Counted from the first letter of the stretch, positions 13,426-23,996 are shown. The stretch: DNA of 64,000 nt from Perognathus longimembris pacificus (GCF_023159225.1 NC_063171.1:13562326-13626325); one strand, 5' to 3'. The notes: a model not told the origin generated them from the letters alone. Made by a program: numbers and translations.

Positions 13426-14559
13426 CAATTCAAACATTTAAAAACTGGAGAGAATAAAGAAGTATAATAGAGAAGATAAATTTGATATAATGAAACTCTT
13501 GTACAAATAATATTAGCTACTAAAAAGGATAAAAAGAACAAATATCCTCTATGTGGAATGTGTTGTATAATGTAAGAGGTGAAATGAATAAAACCAGCAA
13601 AGGAATAAAAAAGGCATATATACACAATAGGAAAAGAAGCCTTTGTTATGAGTATAGACTTTATTATAACAAAGTATAGAAGATGATAAACATTGTTAGG
13701 CAGAAAAGATAACAGTTCCTATATATTATTGAGGTCTCTGAGTTCATTGTAAATTAAGTGACATTTAACAGAGATCTTTTGTATGAATTATGAATACAGA
13801 AGATAAAAAGACAAAAAGCCTGCAAAAAAAGAGATTTCACTTTTTATCCATAGATAAGAATATTATTGAGAGGCAAGTATCATTACTGCTTTAGATTTTA
13901 CCACTTTATGTGTAAAATGACATTCCAACAACTCAAGCCTGATTTAAGCTGAAAGGTGATAATTTAGTAATGAATAATTCATAACCTAAAAATAAGGATA
14001 TTGATTTTTGTTAAAAATTATATTGTCAATAAGCAGCTATTCCCATCTTCTTGTATATGAAATGTACAAAACCAAGGGAGTGTAAGCATGACTAGTTTGT
14101 ACCTTGAAACCTATGACTTACCATTAAAAAACTAGTTTATTTTAATTATCCAGAATTAAACATAAACATGTTTGGGACTTGTCATTTCAATGTAGCATTT
14201 CATAATTCATTAATTGTAACTTGATCAGAATAACTCCCGCTAGTGTTCCAGCTTTGCTTTACACCTCTTATTTTTAATAGATTTTAGTGGATTTCCTTGT
14301 GCCATTATAATAAATAGAAACAAGGTTCTTAGATATTTTCACCTCCAAAATTCTATTTGCTTTCTCTCTCACCTTATAACTCCCAAAGTTCCATAATTTA
14401 ATTCATGCTAAATGTATTTGTTAACACACATATATGTATGTGTGTATATATATATATTTATCTAACTATCTATCATACATATATCCATCCATACATACAT
14501 ACCTATTAGGTTTAGAATATGCATATGAGAAAAGCAATATAATAAAAATAGATCATTTT
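13426..14559. other. Unique AT-rich DNA with a small TA/TG tract
   Basis: Nothing coding. ATATGTATGTGTGTATATATAT and CATACATACATAC runs at 14428-14502. Confidence 0.5.
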
Positions 14560-15160
14560 GCTTAAAATTGTAATCTCCAGTTCCATCCATTTTAATGTAA
14601 ATAATATAATTTCATCATATCTGAGTAATACTTCTCAATTAATAAATGAGCAGATCAGGAAACAGACAATACTTGTAAGGAAAATCACAACCAATTATTT
14701 ATGATGAAATATTCAACATCCCTAGCCATAAGGGAAATACAAATAAATATGACAATAATCAATAAACTGGAAATGGCTAAGCTCCCAAAAGCCATGTTCA
14801 TATCTTATGCAATTCCCATAAAAATTAATGATAATGTTCATGGAAATGAAAACAATCCTAAAATACACATAGAATAACAGAAGATCTGAAATAGGAAGAG
14901 CAATCCTGAAGAAATACCAGAATATGTTTGGAAGAATACAAGTAATACTAAGTGTAGGTGAGAATACAAGAAAGATAAGTGAATCCATATGCATAAATTG
15001 TTGTGGACATGCTTTTTATAGCAGCCACTATAGAAATTCCACCAAATTAAAACTAACAGCTACCGTGTAATCCCATGAACCTACTCTTGGCATCTATCTG
15101 AAGTTATATAGTTCAGGATACCTAAGGTATCTGCAGATCCATGTTCATCACCATGAACAC
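14560..15160 (+). mobile_element. Old L1 fragments
   Basis: Plus-strand L1 remnants out of order: AAATATTCAACATCCCTAGCCATAAGGGAAATACAAAT, GCAATTCCCATAAAAATTAATG, ATCCTAAAATACACATAGAATAAC, and a late part near CCCATGAACCTACTCTTGGCATCTA. Heavily rearranged. Confidence 0.55.
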
Positions 15161-15179
15161 AAGCCAGACTAGAGACACA

Positions 15180-15440
15180 GCCCCGATGCCTTTCAACTGA
15201 TGACAGGCTGTTTCTGTATCTGTGAAGAATATCATTGTTATTTTCATAGGAATTTCATTTAGTAATACAGCTACTTTCACATTATTGACTTTGCCAACCC
15301 ATGCACATTGGAAACCTTTCAATTTTCTAGTGAAAGCTTCAATTTCTTTTTCTTCAAGGTTTCATATTTTTTATTATAGAGATCTTCACTTCCACGGCCA
15401 GATTTACTTCTAGATATATTATAGATATTTATTTTATTTT
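15180..15440 (-). mobile_element. Old L1 ORF2 fragment
   Basis: The minus-strand sequence around 15230-15340 codes a decayed equivalent of the ORF2 segment [15 protein letters not shown] (AATACAGCTACTTTCACATTATTGACTTTGCCAACCCATG). Confidence 0.6.
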
Positions 15441-15660
15441 TCAGGCTGTTGGTTCCTCACTCTGTGTCTCACTCTCTGTCTCTCTGTCTCTGCCTCTGCC
15501 TGTCTGTCTCTCTAGCCACTATTGTTGCTGCTGCTGCTGCTTCTCCTCCTCCTCCTCTCCCTCCCCCCTTCCTCTCCATCCCCCTCCTTCCCCTCCCTCT
15601 CTCTTTTTCCCCCTCCTTCTCCTCCCCCTCCTCCTCATCTCCCCCTTCTCCTCCTCTGCT
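15441..15660. repeat. CT-rich low-complexity tract
   Basis: TCTC/CCTC-rich pyrimidine tract with a short (CTG)n at 15528-15540. The SINE that follows makes it a likely expanded tail or slippage product. Confidence 0.8.
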
Positions 15661-15850
15661 CTGGAACTTAAACTCAAGGCCAAGTGCTTGACTTCCTGAC
15701 TATTGGCTCTCAACTAGGGATATACTTGAGCCATATCATTCATCTAGCATTTTGCTGGTAAGTTGGGCATGGAGACTCAATGACATTTCTTCCTAGGCTA
15801 GTCTCAGGTCTTAGACTCTTAAGTAAGATTACTACAGACATAAACCTCCG
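15661..15850 (-). mobile_element. Degraded B1-ID composite SINE
   Basis: Minus-strand ID-like part (GGAACTTAAACTCAAGGCC, TTGAGCCATATCATTC) followed by a B1-like part (CTTCCTAGGCTAGTCTCAGG). The young L1 landed just beyond it. Confidence 0.5.
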
Positions 15851-15874
15851 TGGCTATTTGAGGTTATGGTTAAT

Positions 15875-15888
15875 GGATTTGTATTCTT
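15875..15888. repeat. L1 target-site duplication, left copy
   Basis: GGATTTGTATTCTT, identical to 22586-22599. It directly abuts the outer T run, that is, the A tail of the minus-strand insertion. Confidence 0.9.
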
Positions 15889-15901
15889 TTTTTTTTTTTT
15901 T

Positions 15902-16101
15902 AATTTTTCCTGCGAAAATATCTTTTCATGGGTTTGAGCTCAATTATTTAGAGAGAGAGAGAGAGTGTGTGTAAAGGCACACCGGAAATAAAACCTTGCT
16001 CTAATATCTGTCTCTGGGGTGTTCATAAGTTCAGGCCTTCTGATCTCTCTAGGTCCTCAGTTTCACATGCTTTCTTCTCAGTAGCTTCTTAGTTGCCTTT
16101 C
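15902..16101 (-). mobile_element. Candidate 3'-transduced segment of the young L1
   Basis: About 200 bp lie between the L1's own A tail and the terminal A tail, inside the target-site duplication. The sequence includes a short (GA)n(GT)n tract (15951-15972) and does not resemble the 3'UTR of the related minus-strand L1 at 5790, whose 3' end lacks it. This is what results when L1 transcription reads through its weak polyadenylation site into flanking genomic DNA. An independent insertion is a less economical explanation. Confidence 0.75.
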
Positions 16102-16113
16102 TTTTTTTTTTTT

Positions 16114-16337
16114 AATTTTTTTATTATTAATTAAGCAAAAAAAAATTTTTTTACAAGGTGTTGTGCACCGAGGGTACAGTTACATAGTAGGGCAGTGTGT
16201 ACATTTCTTGTGATATCTTACAACCTGTTTTTCCATCCCTTGTCTAGGTCAGGTAGACCCATATGCAATTTACAATGTATCAAGCACATATACAGTGTTC
16301 ACAGACTTGGTCTCTACTGTCTCTCCATCTCCCTTTG
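16114..16337 (-). mobile_element. L1 3'UTR of the young element
   Basis: Short 3'UTR following ORF2. It matches the minus-strand 3'UTR at 5790-6390, including the phrase around 16290-16420 (CATATATCAGGGAGATCATG) and the terminal GTTACAT/GGCAGTGTGTACATTTCTTG stretch. Confidence 0.75.
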
Positions 16338-19300
16338 TTAACAGTCATATATCAGGGAGATCATGCCCCTTTGTTTTCTGTGTTCTAGGCTTGTCTCGCT
16401 CAACATTATTTGTTCGAGTTCTGACCATTTCCCTGCGAATAACAATATTTCACCATTCCTAATCGCTATGTAGTATTCCATTGTGTATAAGTACCATATT
16501 TTTTGGATCCATTCATCTGTGGAGGGGCATCTGGGTTGTTTCCACATTTTGGCTATTGTGAATTGTGCCGCAATAAACATGGAAGTACAAATGTCCTTTT
16601 GATATCTTGGGTTTTGCTGTTTAGGATAGATGCCTAGGAGTGTGGTATGGCTGGGTCATAGGGTAGGACTATATTGAGCTTTTTGAGAAACCTCCATACT
16701 GTTCTCCAAAGTGGTTGTACTAATTTGCACTCCCACCAACAATGGAGAAGGGTTCCTCTTTCCCCACAGCCCCTCCAGCATTTGTTGTTTCCTGAGTTCA
16801 GAGTATAGGCCATTCTAACTGGGGTGAGGTGGTATCTCAGGGTTGTTTTTATTTGCATTTCCTTTACTAGCAGGGATGTTGAGCATTTCCTCATATGTTT
16901 CTTTGCCATTTTTATATCTTCTCTTGTGAAGTCTCTCTTTAGCTCTTTTGCCCATTTCCTAATAGGTTTATTGGGCTTGGAGGGGCTTAGTTTTTTGAGT
17001 TCTCTGTAGATGACAGATATCAGGCCTTTGTCTGTTGCTGTGCTGGTAAATATCCTTTCCCATATCGTTGGCTGTCTTTCTATTTTGGTGGCTATGACCT
17101 TAGCTGTGCAGAAACTTTTTAATTTGTAGTAGTCCCATTTGTTGAGTCTTTCCCCTATTTGTTGTGCCCCTGGGACTCTATTCAGGAAGTTCCTTCCTGT
17201 GCCTATAAGTTCTAGTGTCTTTCCTACTCTGTCCTTCAGTAGTTTCAAGGATTCAGGTCTGATGTTGAGGTCCTTGATCCATTTTGAGTTGATCTTGGTG
17301 CATGGTGATAGGCTTGGGTCTACTTTGAGTTTTCTGCATATGGCTGCCCAGTTCTCCCAGCACCAGTAGTTGAAGAGGCTATGTTTATTCCATTGTATGT
17401 CTTTAGCTCCTTTGTCGAATATCAGTTGGCTGTAAGAGTGCGGTTTTATTTCTGGGTCTTCAATTCTAATCCACTGGTCTTCCGATCTGTTTTTATACCA
17501 ATACCATGCTGTTTTTGTTATGATGGCCTTGTAGTAGAGCTTGAAGTCTGGTATGGTGATACCTCCTGCACTATGTTTTTTGCCTAGAATTGCTTTGGCT
17601 ATTCTAGGTTTCTTGCTGTTCCATATGAATTTATGGACTGGTTTCTCTATTTCAGTGAAGAATGTGGCTGAGATTTTGATTGGTATTGCATTGAATTTGT
17701 ATAACAATTTGGGCAATATGGCCATTTTCACTATATTGATTCTGCCTACCCATGAGCATGGGAGGTCTTTCCATCTCCTTGTGTCTTCTTTGATTTCCCT
17801 TATTAGATTTTTGTAGTTTTCATTGAATAGGTCCGTCACGTCCTTGGTTAAGTTGATCCCTAGGTACTTTATTCTTTTTTTGGCTACTGTAAATGGAATT
17901 GTTTCCATAATTTCCTTTTCTGTTTGTCTATTGCTGGTGTACAGAAAAGCTGCTGACTTTTGTGGATTGATTTTGTATCCTGCTACTTTGCCAAATTGGT
18001 TTATTAGATGTAGGAGTTTGGGTACTGAGTTTTTTGGGTCCTTGAGATATAAGATCATGTCGTCTGCGAATAGGGATAACTTGATTTCTTCCTTGCCGAC
18101 ATGGATCCCTTTGATGTCCTCCTCTAGCCTTATTGCTATGGCTAGGGATTCCAGCACTATGTTGAACAGAAGTGGGGAGAGTGGGCATCCTTGTCTTGTT
18201 CCTGTGTTTAGGGGGAATGATTTAAGTTTCTCTCCATTTAATATGATATTAGCAGTTGGTCTGTTGTATATGGCTTTTATTGTTTTGAGGAATGTTCCAT
18301 CTATTCCTGTTCTCTCCAAAGCTTTTAATAGGTATGGATGTTGTATTTTGTCGAAGGCTTTTTGGGCATCAACTGAGATAACAATGTGATTCTTGATTTT
18401 AGTTCTGTTTATGTGGTGAATTACATTGATTGATTTACGGATGTTGAACCATCCTTGTGACTGAGGGATGAAGCCTACTTGGTCATGATGTATGATATTC
18501 TTAATCAGTTTCTGGATCCTGTTAGCTAATATTTTATTGAGAAGCTTTGCATCTGTGTTCATTAGTGATATTGGTCTGTAGTTCTCTTTTTTTGTTGGAT
18601 CTTTGCCTGGTTTGGGGATGAGTATGGTATTAGCTTCATAGAATGAGTTTGGAATTTCTCCCTCCGTTTCTATTTCGCGGAAGAGTTTGAGGAGTATTGG
18701 AATTAGCTCCTCACTAAAGGTTTTGTAGAATTCATTGGTGAATCCATCTGGGCCTGGGCTTTTCTTAGTAGGGAGGTTCTTGATTACCTCTTGTATCTCA
18801 CTGTAAGTTATTGGTTTATTTAGTTTATTTATTTCTTCTTGGTTCAGTTTGGGCAGTTTGTAATTCTCTAAGAATTGATCCATTTCTGTAAAATTATTGT
18901 TTTTTGCTGAGTAGAGGTTTTGGAAATAGCTCCTTATGATTGTTTGAATATCGTGTTTACTTGTCGTAATTTTTCCTGTGGAGTCCCTGATTTTACGAAT
19001 ATGAGTCTCTTCTCTTCTTTTTTTTGTGAGTCTTGCAAGGGGCCTGTCAATTTTGTTTATTTTCTCAAAGAACCAGCTTTTAGTCTTATTTATTTGTTGA
19101 ATGGTCTTTCTATTTTCAATCAGATTTATCTCTTCTTTAATCTTTGTAATCTCTCCCCTCCTAGTCGTTTTAGATTCTGTCATTTCTTGTTTCTCCAGTT
19201 GTTTTAGTTTCATCATGAGGGTATTCACCTGCTCTGCTTCCATTCTTTTAATGTGGGTACTGAGTGCAATGATCTTGCCCCTCAGTACTGCCTTAGCTGT

Positions 19301-20167
19301 GTCCCATAGGTTTCTTTGTGATGTGTTTTCTTTGTCATTGTGGCTTATGAATTCCTTGATTTCATCTTTAATTTGATCTGTGGCCCAAGTGTTGGATAGC
19401 AGCGTGGGGTTTAGCCTCCAAGAGTGTGTATAGGCTCTGTGGTATCCTTTGTTGTTGAGGGTTACCTTTAATCCACTGTGATCAGATATAATACATGGGA
19501 TGATGTCAATACTTTTGTATTTGCTGAGGTTCTTTGTGTGGGCTATGACGTGGTCTATTTTGGAATATGATCCATGGGCTGCTGAAAAGAAGGTGTATTG
19601 GGTCTCTGTAGGGTGGAAGGTTCTATATAGGTCTGTTAGATCCATTTGGGAAATGGTGTTATTTAGGTCCTCAGCTCCCTTACTAATCCTCTGGGTGTTG
19701 GATCTGTCTCTTGGAGAGAGAGGAGTATTAAAGTCACCCACTATGATTGTGTTTGCATCTATCTTGCTCTGTAATTCTGTGAGAATTTGCTTGACATATG
19801 TCGGGCCTCTTTTGTTCGGTGAGTATACATTTATCACCGTGATGTCTTGATTCTGGATTTTTCCTTGTATTAATATGTAGTGTCCTTCTTTGTCTTTTTG
19901 AGTGGACTTTAAAGAGAAGTCCAGCTTGTCTGAGATCAGAATGGCTACACCTGCCGTTTTGGTGGGTGCATTTGCTTGGTAGATCTTGGTCCATCCTTTC
20001 ATTCGAAGCCTGTTTTTGTCCCTTGCTGTAAGGTGGGTCTCTTGTAGACAGCAGATGTCAACTTTTTGTTTGCGGATCCATTCTGCCAGTCTGCTCCTCT
20101 TAATCGGGGAGTTTAAGCCATTTATATTTAAAGAGATCAAGGATAAGGGTGTTTTTTCTCCTTCCAT
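16338..20167 (-). pseudogene. L1 ORF2p (endonuclease/reverse transcriptase), one frameshift
   Basis: ORF2p nicks target DNA and reverse-transcribes L1 RNA in place. The first 1177 codons are open and then end early at 16634. Endonuclease residues N14, E43, D145, N147, D205, D229 and H230 fall at the same numbers as in human ORF2p. The RT has D600 in motif A and FADD with D702/D703. The C-terminal cysteine motif is C1130, C1134, H1142, C1147. An apparent GT dinucleotide duplication at about 16640-16643 shifts the frame; the remaining C-terminal part continues in another frame to 16338. Discounting those 2 bases the span equals 1275 codons plus stop, the usual L1 length. The lesion may be a true mutation or a base-call error. 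Only the tail of the C-terminal segment is affected; endonuclease and RT domains are intact. Confidence 0.93.
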
Positions 20168-20225
20168 TTTCTTGTTGGGCTGTTTTTTCCTGGTTTTTTT
20201 TTTTTTTTTTTTTTTCTTCTTGTCT
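20168..20225 (-). other. L1 inter-ORF spacer
   Basis: 58 bp between ORF1 and ORF2 containing a long A run on the L1 sense strand (T run about 20194-20214 on +). No coding content. Confidence 0.8.
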
Positions 20226-21476
20226 TTAGTGAGCTGGTCTTTCTGCTGGACTTTGGCTATTGAAGTTTCTTTCTGATTCTGTCTGTGTGTCTTTTACCAT
20301 CTCTGTTGGGTGGGCTTCCCCTCTTAATATTCGCTGTAGGGCTGGTTTTTTATTCACATACTCCTTTAGCTCCTCTTTGGTGTGGAAAGATCTGGTTCTC
20401 CCTTCGAATGTGAACTCCAGTTTCGCTGGATATTTGATCCGAGGTTGTAAGTTGTTATTCTGAAGTACTTGGATAGTGTTCTTCCACTCACTTCGAGCTT
20501 GGTAAGTTTGTGTGGATAAGTCGGATGTTATTCGAATCCTCTTCCCATTGAAAAAAGTTTCCTTCTTCGCTTTGGCTGAATTCAGAATTTGCTCTTTAAT
20601 CTTGAGGTCTGTAGTCTTGAATATTATGTGCCTTGGGGTGGTTTTCCTGGGGTCTGGCCTGCCAGGTGTCCTATAGGCTTCGGTTACCTGGATGGGGTCC
20701 CCTGTGAGATTGGGGAAGTTTTCTGCAATAACTTTATTGAGGACATGGTTAAGCCCTCTACTCTGATATTCGGCTCCTTCTTCTATTCCAGTTATGCGCA
20801 GATTATATCTCTTGTCTTTGTCCATTAGTTCCTGGATTAATCTTCCCTGAAGCTTCACCTTTTCTTGGAGTGTGGTCATTTTCTGGTTGTTGTCAGCTGC
20901 TTCATCGTCCAGGCGAGAGATTCTGGATTCCATATGGTCAACTCTTTGTGTTATGGTTTCAATTGCGGAGTTTATGGATGTCAGAGAGCTATTCATGGTT
21001 GTCATATCAGCTCTGATCGTGGAAATTTCTTCCTTTAAAGAGTTGTATTTTAAATCTATTTTTTCATGCATTTCAATTCTCAGGGTGTGGAGATTTTCTT
21101 TAAAGGCGGCTTGCATTGTATCCATTTTTGCTTCCATTTCTTTAAACGAGGCTTGCATTGTATCCAGTTTTGCTTCCATTTCTTTCTTAGCTTCCTGGGT
21201 GTCCTTCCAGATTTCCGCTCTAAACTCCTGGAATTGTTTTCTGATTTCATTTCTGATGCTTTCGATCATTCCTGTTAACATGGCCCCATTTGCTTTTTTA
21301 TTCTCCATCTCCTCTTCAGTCGAGCTGCTTTTTGGAGCTGGCGAGTTGGCTTGTCCTTTGATGAACTGAGTTATGTTTCTTTGTGATTTGCGCATCTGGA
21401 GGTGTGTGTAGGTCTTCCCTCCCTTCTGTGTAGGCGTGTCTACGGCAGCAGGTGCTGTCGCTGTGGCCCCGCCCAC
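20226..21476 (-). CDS. L1 ORF1p (RNA-binding nucleic-acid chaperone)
   Basis: Open frame of 416 codons. ORF1p forms coiled-coil trimers that coat L1 RNA and are required in cis for retrotransposition. After a low-complexity N-terminus, residues about 55-215 form a long heptad-rich coiled coil ([20 protein letters not shown]-like repeats). The RRM follows, starting [12 protein letters not shown] and containing IAENFPNL, then the C-terminal domain with [19 protein letters not shown] and [11 protein letters not shown]. Methionine 28 ([11 protein letters not shown]) is an alternative and perhaps better start, giving 389 residues, because the first 27 are GC-rich 5'UTR-like. Human ORF1p is 338 residues and mouse about 357; the extra length is in the coiled coil, where a KEMEAKxDTMQAxFKE unit is duplicated in tandem. 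No stop or frameshift. Confidence 0.92.
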   Translation of the reverse strand: MGGATATAPAAVDTPTQKGGKTYTHLQMRKSQRNITQFIKGQANSPAPKSSSTEEEMENKKANGAMLTGMIESIRNEIRKQFQEFRAEIWKDTQEAKKEMEAKLDTMQASFKEMEAKMDTMQAAFKENLHTLRIEMHEKIDLKYNSLKEEISTIRADMTTMNSSLTSINSAIETITQRVDHMESRISRLDDEAADNNQKMTTLQEKVKLQGRLIQELMDKDKRYNLRITGIEEGAEYQSRGLNHVLNKVIAENFPNLTGDPIQVTEAYRTPGRPDPRKTTPRHIIFKTTDLKIKEQILNSAKAKKETFFNGKRIRITSDLSTQTYQARSEWKNTIQVLQNNNLQPRIKYPAKLEFTFEGRTRSFHTKEELKEYVNKKPALQRILRGEAHPTEMVKDTQTESERNFNSQSPAERPAH

Positions 21477-22585
21477 CGGTGTAGGGCACGCCTACCAGAG
21501 CGGGCGCTTTCGCCGGGGCCCCGCCCTCCTGTGCACTGTGAGACCCCTACAACAGGCACTTTAGCGGGGTCTGCCTCCCAGAGCGAGCCCTGGGTTGTTG
21601 GGTTGTGCTTGCGCCCTCCCGCGAGTCCGTTGGGGGGGGGGAGACAGTATGTGTGGGGCCCAGTGGGATCGACTGTCCGGGTGTGGCTTGGCACCCTCAG
21701 ACCTCGCCTCCGCTGCGAGGGGGGGGGGACGTGATCAGGCTCAGGTGACCCTGCTGGGCTGGTATTGCCCACCAGCGCCTGTGATTTTAGTTGTAAGAGT
21801 CCGCAAGGTCCAGGCGCCTCGGGTGGGGCTTGCCCTGCCGGCCGTCCTCCGACCCCTGTTGGGAAGGGGACAGGGCCGGTTCTGCCAGTTCAGGAACCTT
21901 TGGGGGCTTGGGGCTGTTCCGCCCTTCCCCTGCTAGACTGGCTTCCCAGCGCCTGATGGGAGCTTCCCGCCTGATTTGGGGAGTTCTTTGTTCCCACGGG
22001 AGTGGGGAGGGGGAGGGAGGGAGATATATCTTCTTTGTCGGGCTTGGGTCTCCCGTTGGGGGAAGGGATTATGGGGGACTCACTTTTGCTGCTTTGTGTG
22101 TGTGTCCCGCGCAGCCGTTGGCCCTTCAGGGGTTGGCGAAGTGTTGTGGTGGCTTCCCCCGTTCCCTCTTTCTGCCGCACTGGGTTCCCTTGTCCGAATC
22201 CGGTGTGGACCCGAACTTCTCATCGCTGCAGGTGTGTGTCTTGCTCCGCACCCTGCCTTGTGTCCGTGGGGTCTCCCGCTATATGGATTCTGCGCTCCTG
22301 GCAACCTGTCTGCCGATCGCCGGGTTCCCCTTTCCCAGCCTGGCCCTGTTTGGGCCAGGGTCGGCTGGTGGGGGGAGGGTGCCCCGGTGAATCTCCGGCT
22401 CCGTGTAGGTTTCCGGTTCTTCTTTTTTGCTCCTTTTTGTTTTCCTGCGTTTCTCCACTGCTTCTGGATGCTGGTTTTGCTGGGTTCTTGGTGGGGTGTT
22501 GGGTGTTGTAGTTCCCAGCTCGCTATTCAGTTGGTGCGAGTCGGGGTTCCTCACTATTCTTTCGGCGCCATCTTTCAAAGCTTTC
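21477..22585 (-). promoter_or_regulatory. L1 5'UTR / internal promoter
   Basis: About 1.1 kb of GC- and CpG-rich sequence between the 5' target-site duplication and ORF1, in sharp contrast to the AT-rich surroundings. L1 5'UTRs carry an internal RNA polymerase II promoter. Poly-G runs on the + strand (21632-21641, 21719-21728) and many CpGs suggest a CpG-island-like element that would normally be methylated. Confidence 0.85.
22564..22574 (-). promoter_or_regulatory. YY1-like site at L1 5' end
   Basis: On the minus strand the L1 begins GAAAGCTTTGAAAGATGGCGCC. AAGATGGCGCC spans about +12 to +22 of the element and fits the YY1 core AAGATGGCG. Human L1 has a YY1 site in the same position that directs accurate initiation at +1. 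Confidence 0.7.
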
Positions 22586-22599
22586 GGATTTGTATTCTT
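22586..22599. repeat. L1 target-site duplication, right copy
   Basis: GGATTTGTATTCTT, identical to 15875-15888. It directly abuts the L1 5' end, 11 bp outside the YY1-like site. Confidence 0.9.
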
Positions 22600-23169
22600 G
22601 ATCTCACAATATTTGCATTGTTAGCCCATAGAAAAGTTGCATAATTTGTATATTTGTATTTATCTTGTTATTTTATTTTTTTAAGTCCTTTGTGATCTGA
22701 AGTTTCATTTATGGAACTTTGAGTTCATTTTAGGTATAGGAACATATCATCTACAAATAGGAATACTTTGCTTTTTCCTTCTTTTTTGAATACATTTTCA
22801 AATTCTTTCTATTACTTCATTGCTGTCGTTATTAAGCCCAGCATCACATTGAATTAGAATGTATATAATGGACATCAACGTCTTATTCTTGACATTAGAG
22901 GAAATAACTTTCAAAAATGTTCCCACTTGGCTGTAGTTTTCTTACCCTTCAGTAGATTGAAGCACATTCCTTCTATTCCTGGATTTTCAGAGCTTTGATC
23001 ATGAAGGATGCTGAATTTTGTCAAAAGATTTTTATGCAAATATTAAAATAAACATTTCATTTTTATCTTGCTTCTGTTTATATGCTATATCTATTAGTAT
23101 GCATATGAAAAATTATATAGAATGAGGCCAATTTGATCAATAAATATAATCTTTACAATGTGCTGCTAG

Positions 23170-23212
23170 GAGCTGGGAGTACGGCCTAGAGGCAAAACTA
23201 TTTGCCTCGTAT
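23170..23212 (+). mobile_element. 43-bp 3'-truncated ID fragment with target-site duplications and no tail
   Basis: Starts AGCTGGGAGTACGGCCTAG like the 5' end of the local ID SINEs and stops after CTCGTAT with no A tail. Flanked by ACAATGTGCTGCTAG (23155-23169) and ACAATGTGCTACTAG (23213-23227), a 15-bp duplication with one difference. Confidence 0.7.
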
Positions 23213-23262
23213 ACAATGTGCTACTAGATTTTCTTTTGCAAGTATTCCATGTATGTTTTTTT

Positions 23263-23478
23263 TTATTGTTGTTTGTTTTTGTTTGTTTGTTTTGGCCAGT
23301 CCTGGGAATTGGACTCAATGCCTGCCCCTGGCTTCTTTTGTTCAAGGCTAGCACTTGACCACTTGAGCCACAGTGCCACTTCTGGCTTTGTCTGTGTATG
23401 TGGTGCTAAGGAATTGAATCCTGCTCTTCATGTATGCTAGGCAAGCACACTACCACTAAGCCACATTCCCAGATCCAT
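23263..23478 (-). mobile_element. Dimeric ID-type SINE
   Basis: Reverse complement has both units: CTCAAGTGGTCAAGTGCTAGCC and an ID unit with GGATTCAATTCC. The tail appears as a T/GTTT-rich stretch at 23260-23290. Diverged. Confidence 0.8.
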
Positions 23479-23834
23479 TCATGGAGAAATTTTATGTATG
23501 GGTTTATCAAGGTAATTAATCAAGAAATTTTTTGGTGTGTCTGTGACTTGTTTTTATATTAAGACAATGCTGCATTTGTAGAATATGTAAGCTAACATCT
23601 GTTTCCTTTGGCTGTGTATGTGGGGGGGGTTGTGTCTGTGTGTATATGGAAAGTATACTTTGAGGAGTATTATGGTTAGTTCTTTTAAGGTATGATAGAA
23701 TTTATCAGTGAAACCCCCTGATCTGGCCTTTTCTTCGTTGAAAAATTGTTTTTGTTTTTGATTTTGGTGGTGTTGGTTCCCCATAGAACACAGTATGTTG
23801 TTTTTTCAATTAGCTGTCCCTCTCTCACTTGAGC

Positions 23835-23972
23835 TATATCACCAGCCAGGCTTTTTATTACTTATTGGTAATAGAATCTCATGGATTTTTCTGCCTGGAA
23901 TATCTTCAAACTAGATTCTCCAATTTTTAGCCTCCTGAGTAGTGAGGATTCCAGATGTGTGGCACTGGCACC
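23835..23972 (-). mobile_element. B1/7SL-like SINE fragment
   Basis: Minus-strand B1-like phrases: AGCCAGGCTTTT, CTGCCTGGAATATCTTC, TAGCCTCCTGAGTAGTGAGGATTCC, GTGTGGCACTGG. Confidence 0.6.
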
Positions 23973-23996
23973 CAATAAATTCTCCATTACTCTTTT

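Larger units (their letters stand above)
15889..22585 (-). mobile_element. Near-full-length young L1 with 3' transduction
   Basis: Complete L1 layout on the minus strand: 5'UTR (22585-21477), ORF1 (21476-20226), A-rich spacer, ORF2 (20167-16338), 3'UTR (to about 16114), a first A tail (T run 16102-16113 on +), about 200 bp of extra sequence, then a second A tail (T run 15887-15901). A perfect 14-bp target-site duplication GGATTTGTATTCTT lies at 15875-15888 and 22586-22599. The duplication lies outside the second tail, so the extra segment entered with the L1. Open ORF1, one small lesion in ORF2 and perfect flanks indicate a recent insertion. At 6.7 kb it matches a full-length mammalian L1. 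It sits antisense to BRINP3 in an upstream intron. Confidence 0.93.

Noticed and set aside
16081..16113. T run at 16102 as the outer end of the young L1
   Set aside because: No duplication matching the 5' flank is found beside it, whereas a perfect 14-bp match lies at 15875-15888 beyond the second T run.
17823..18389. 188-codon plus-strand ORF
   Set aside because: Antisense shadow of L1 ORF2.
21830..22644. Long plus-strand ORFs (up to 222 codons) antisense in the L1 5'UTR, like primate ORF0
   Set aside because: They begin at TTG or GTG rather than ATG, overlap in all three frames and follow from GC-rich, stop-poor DNA. No evidence for an ORF0-type protein.
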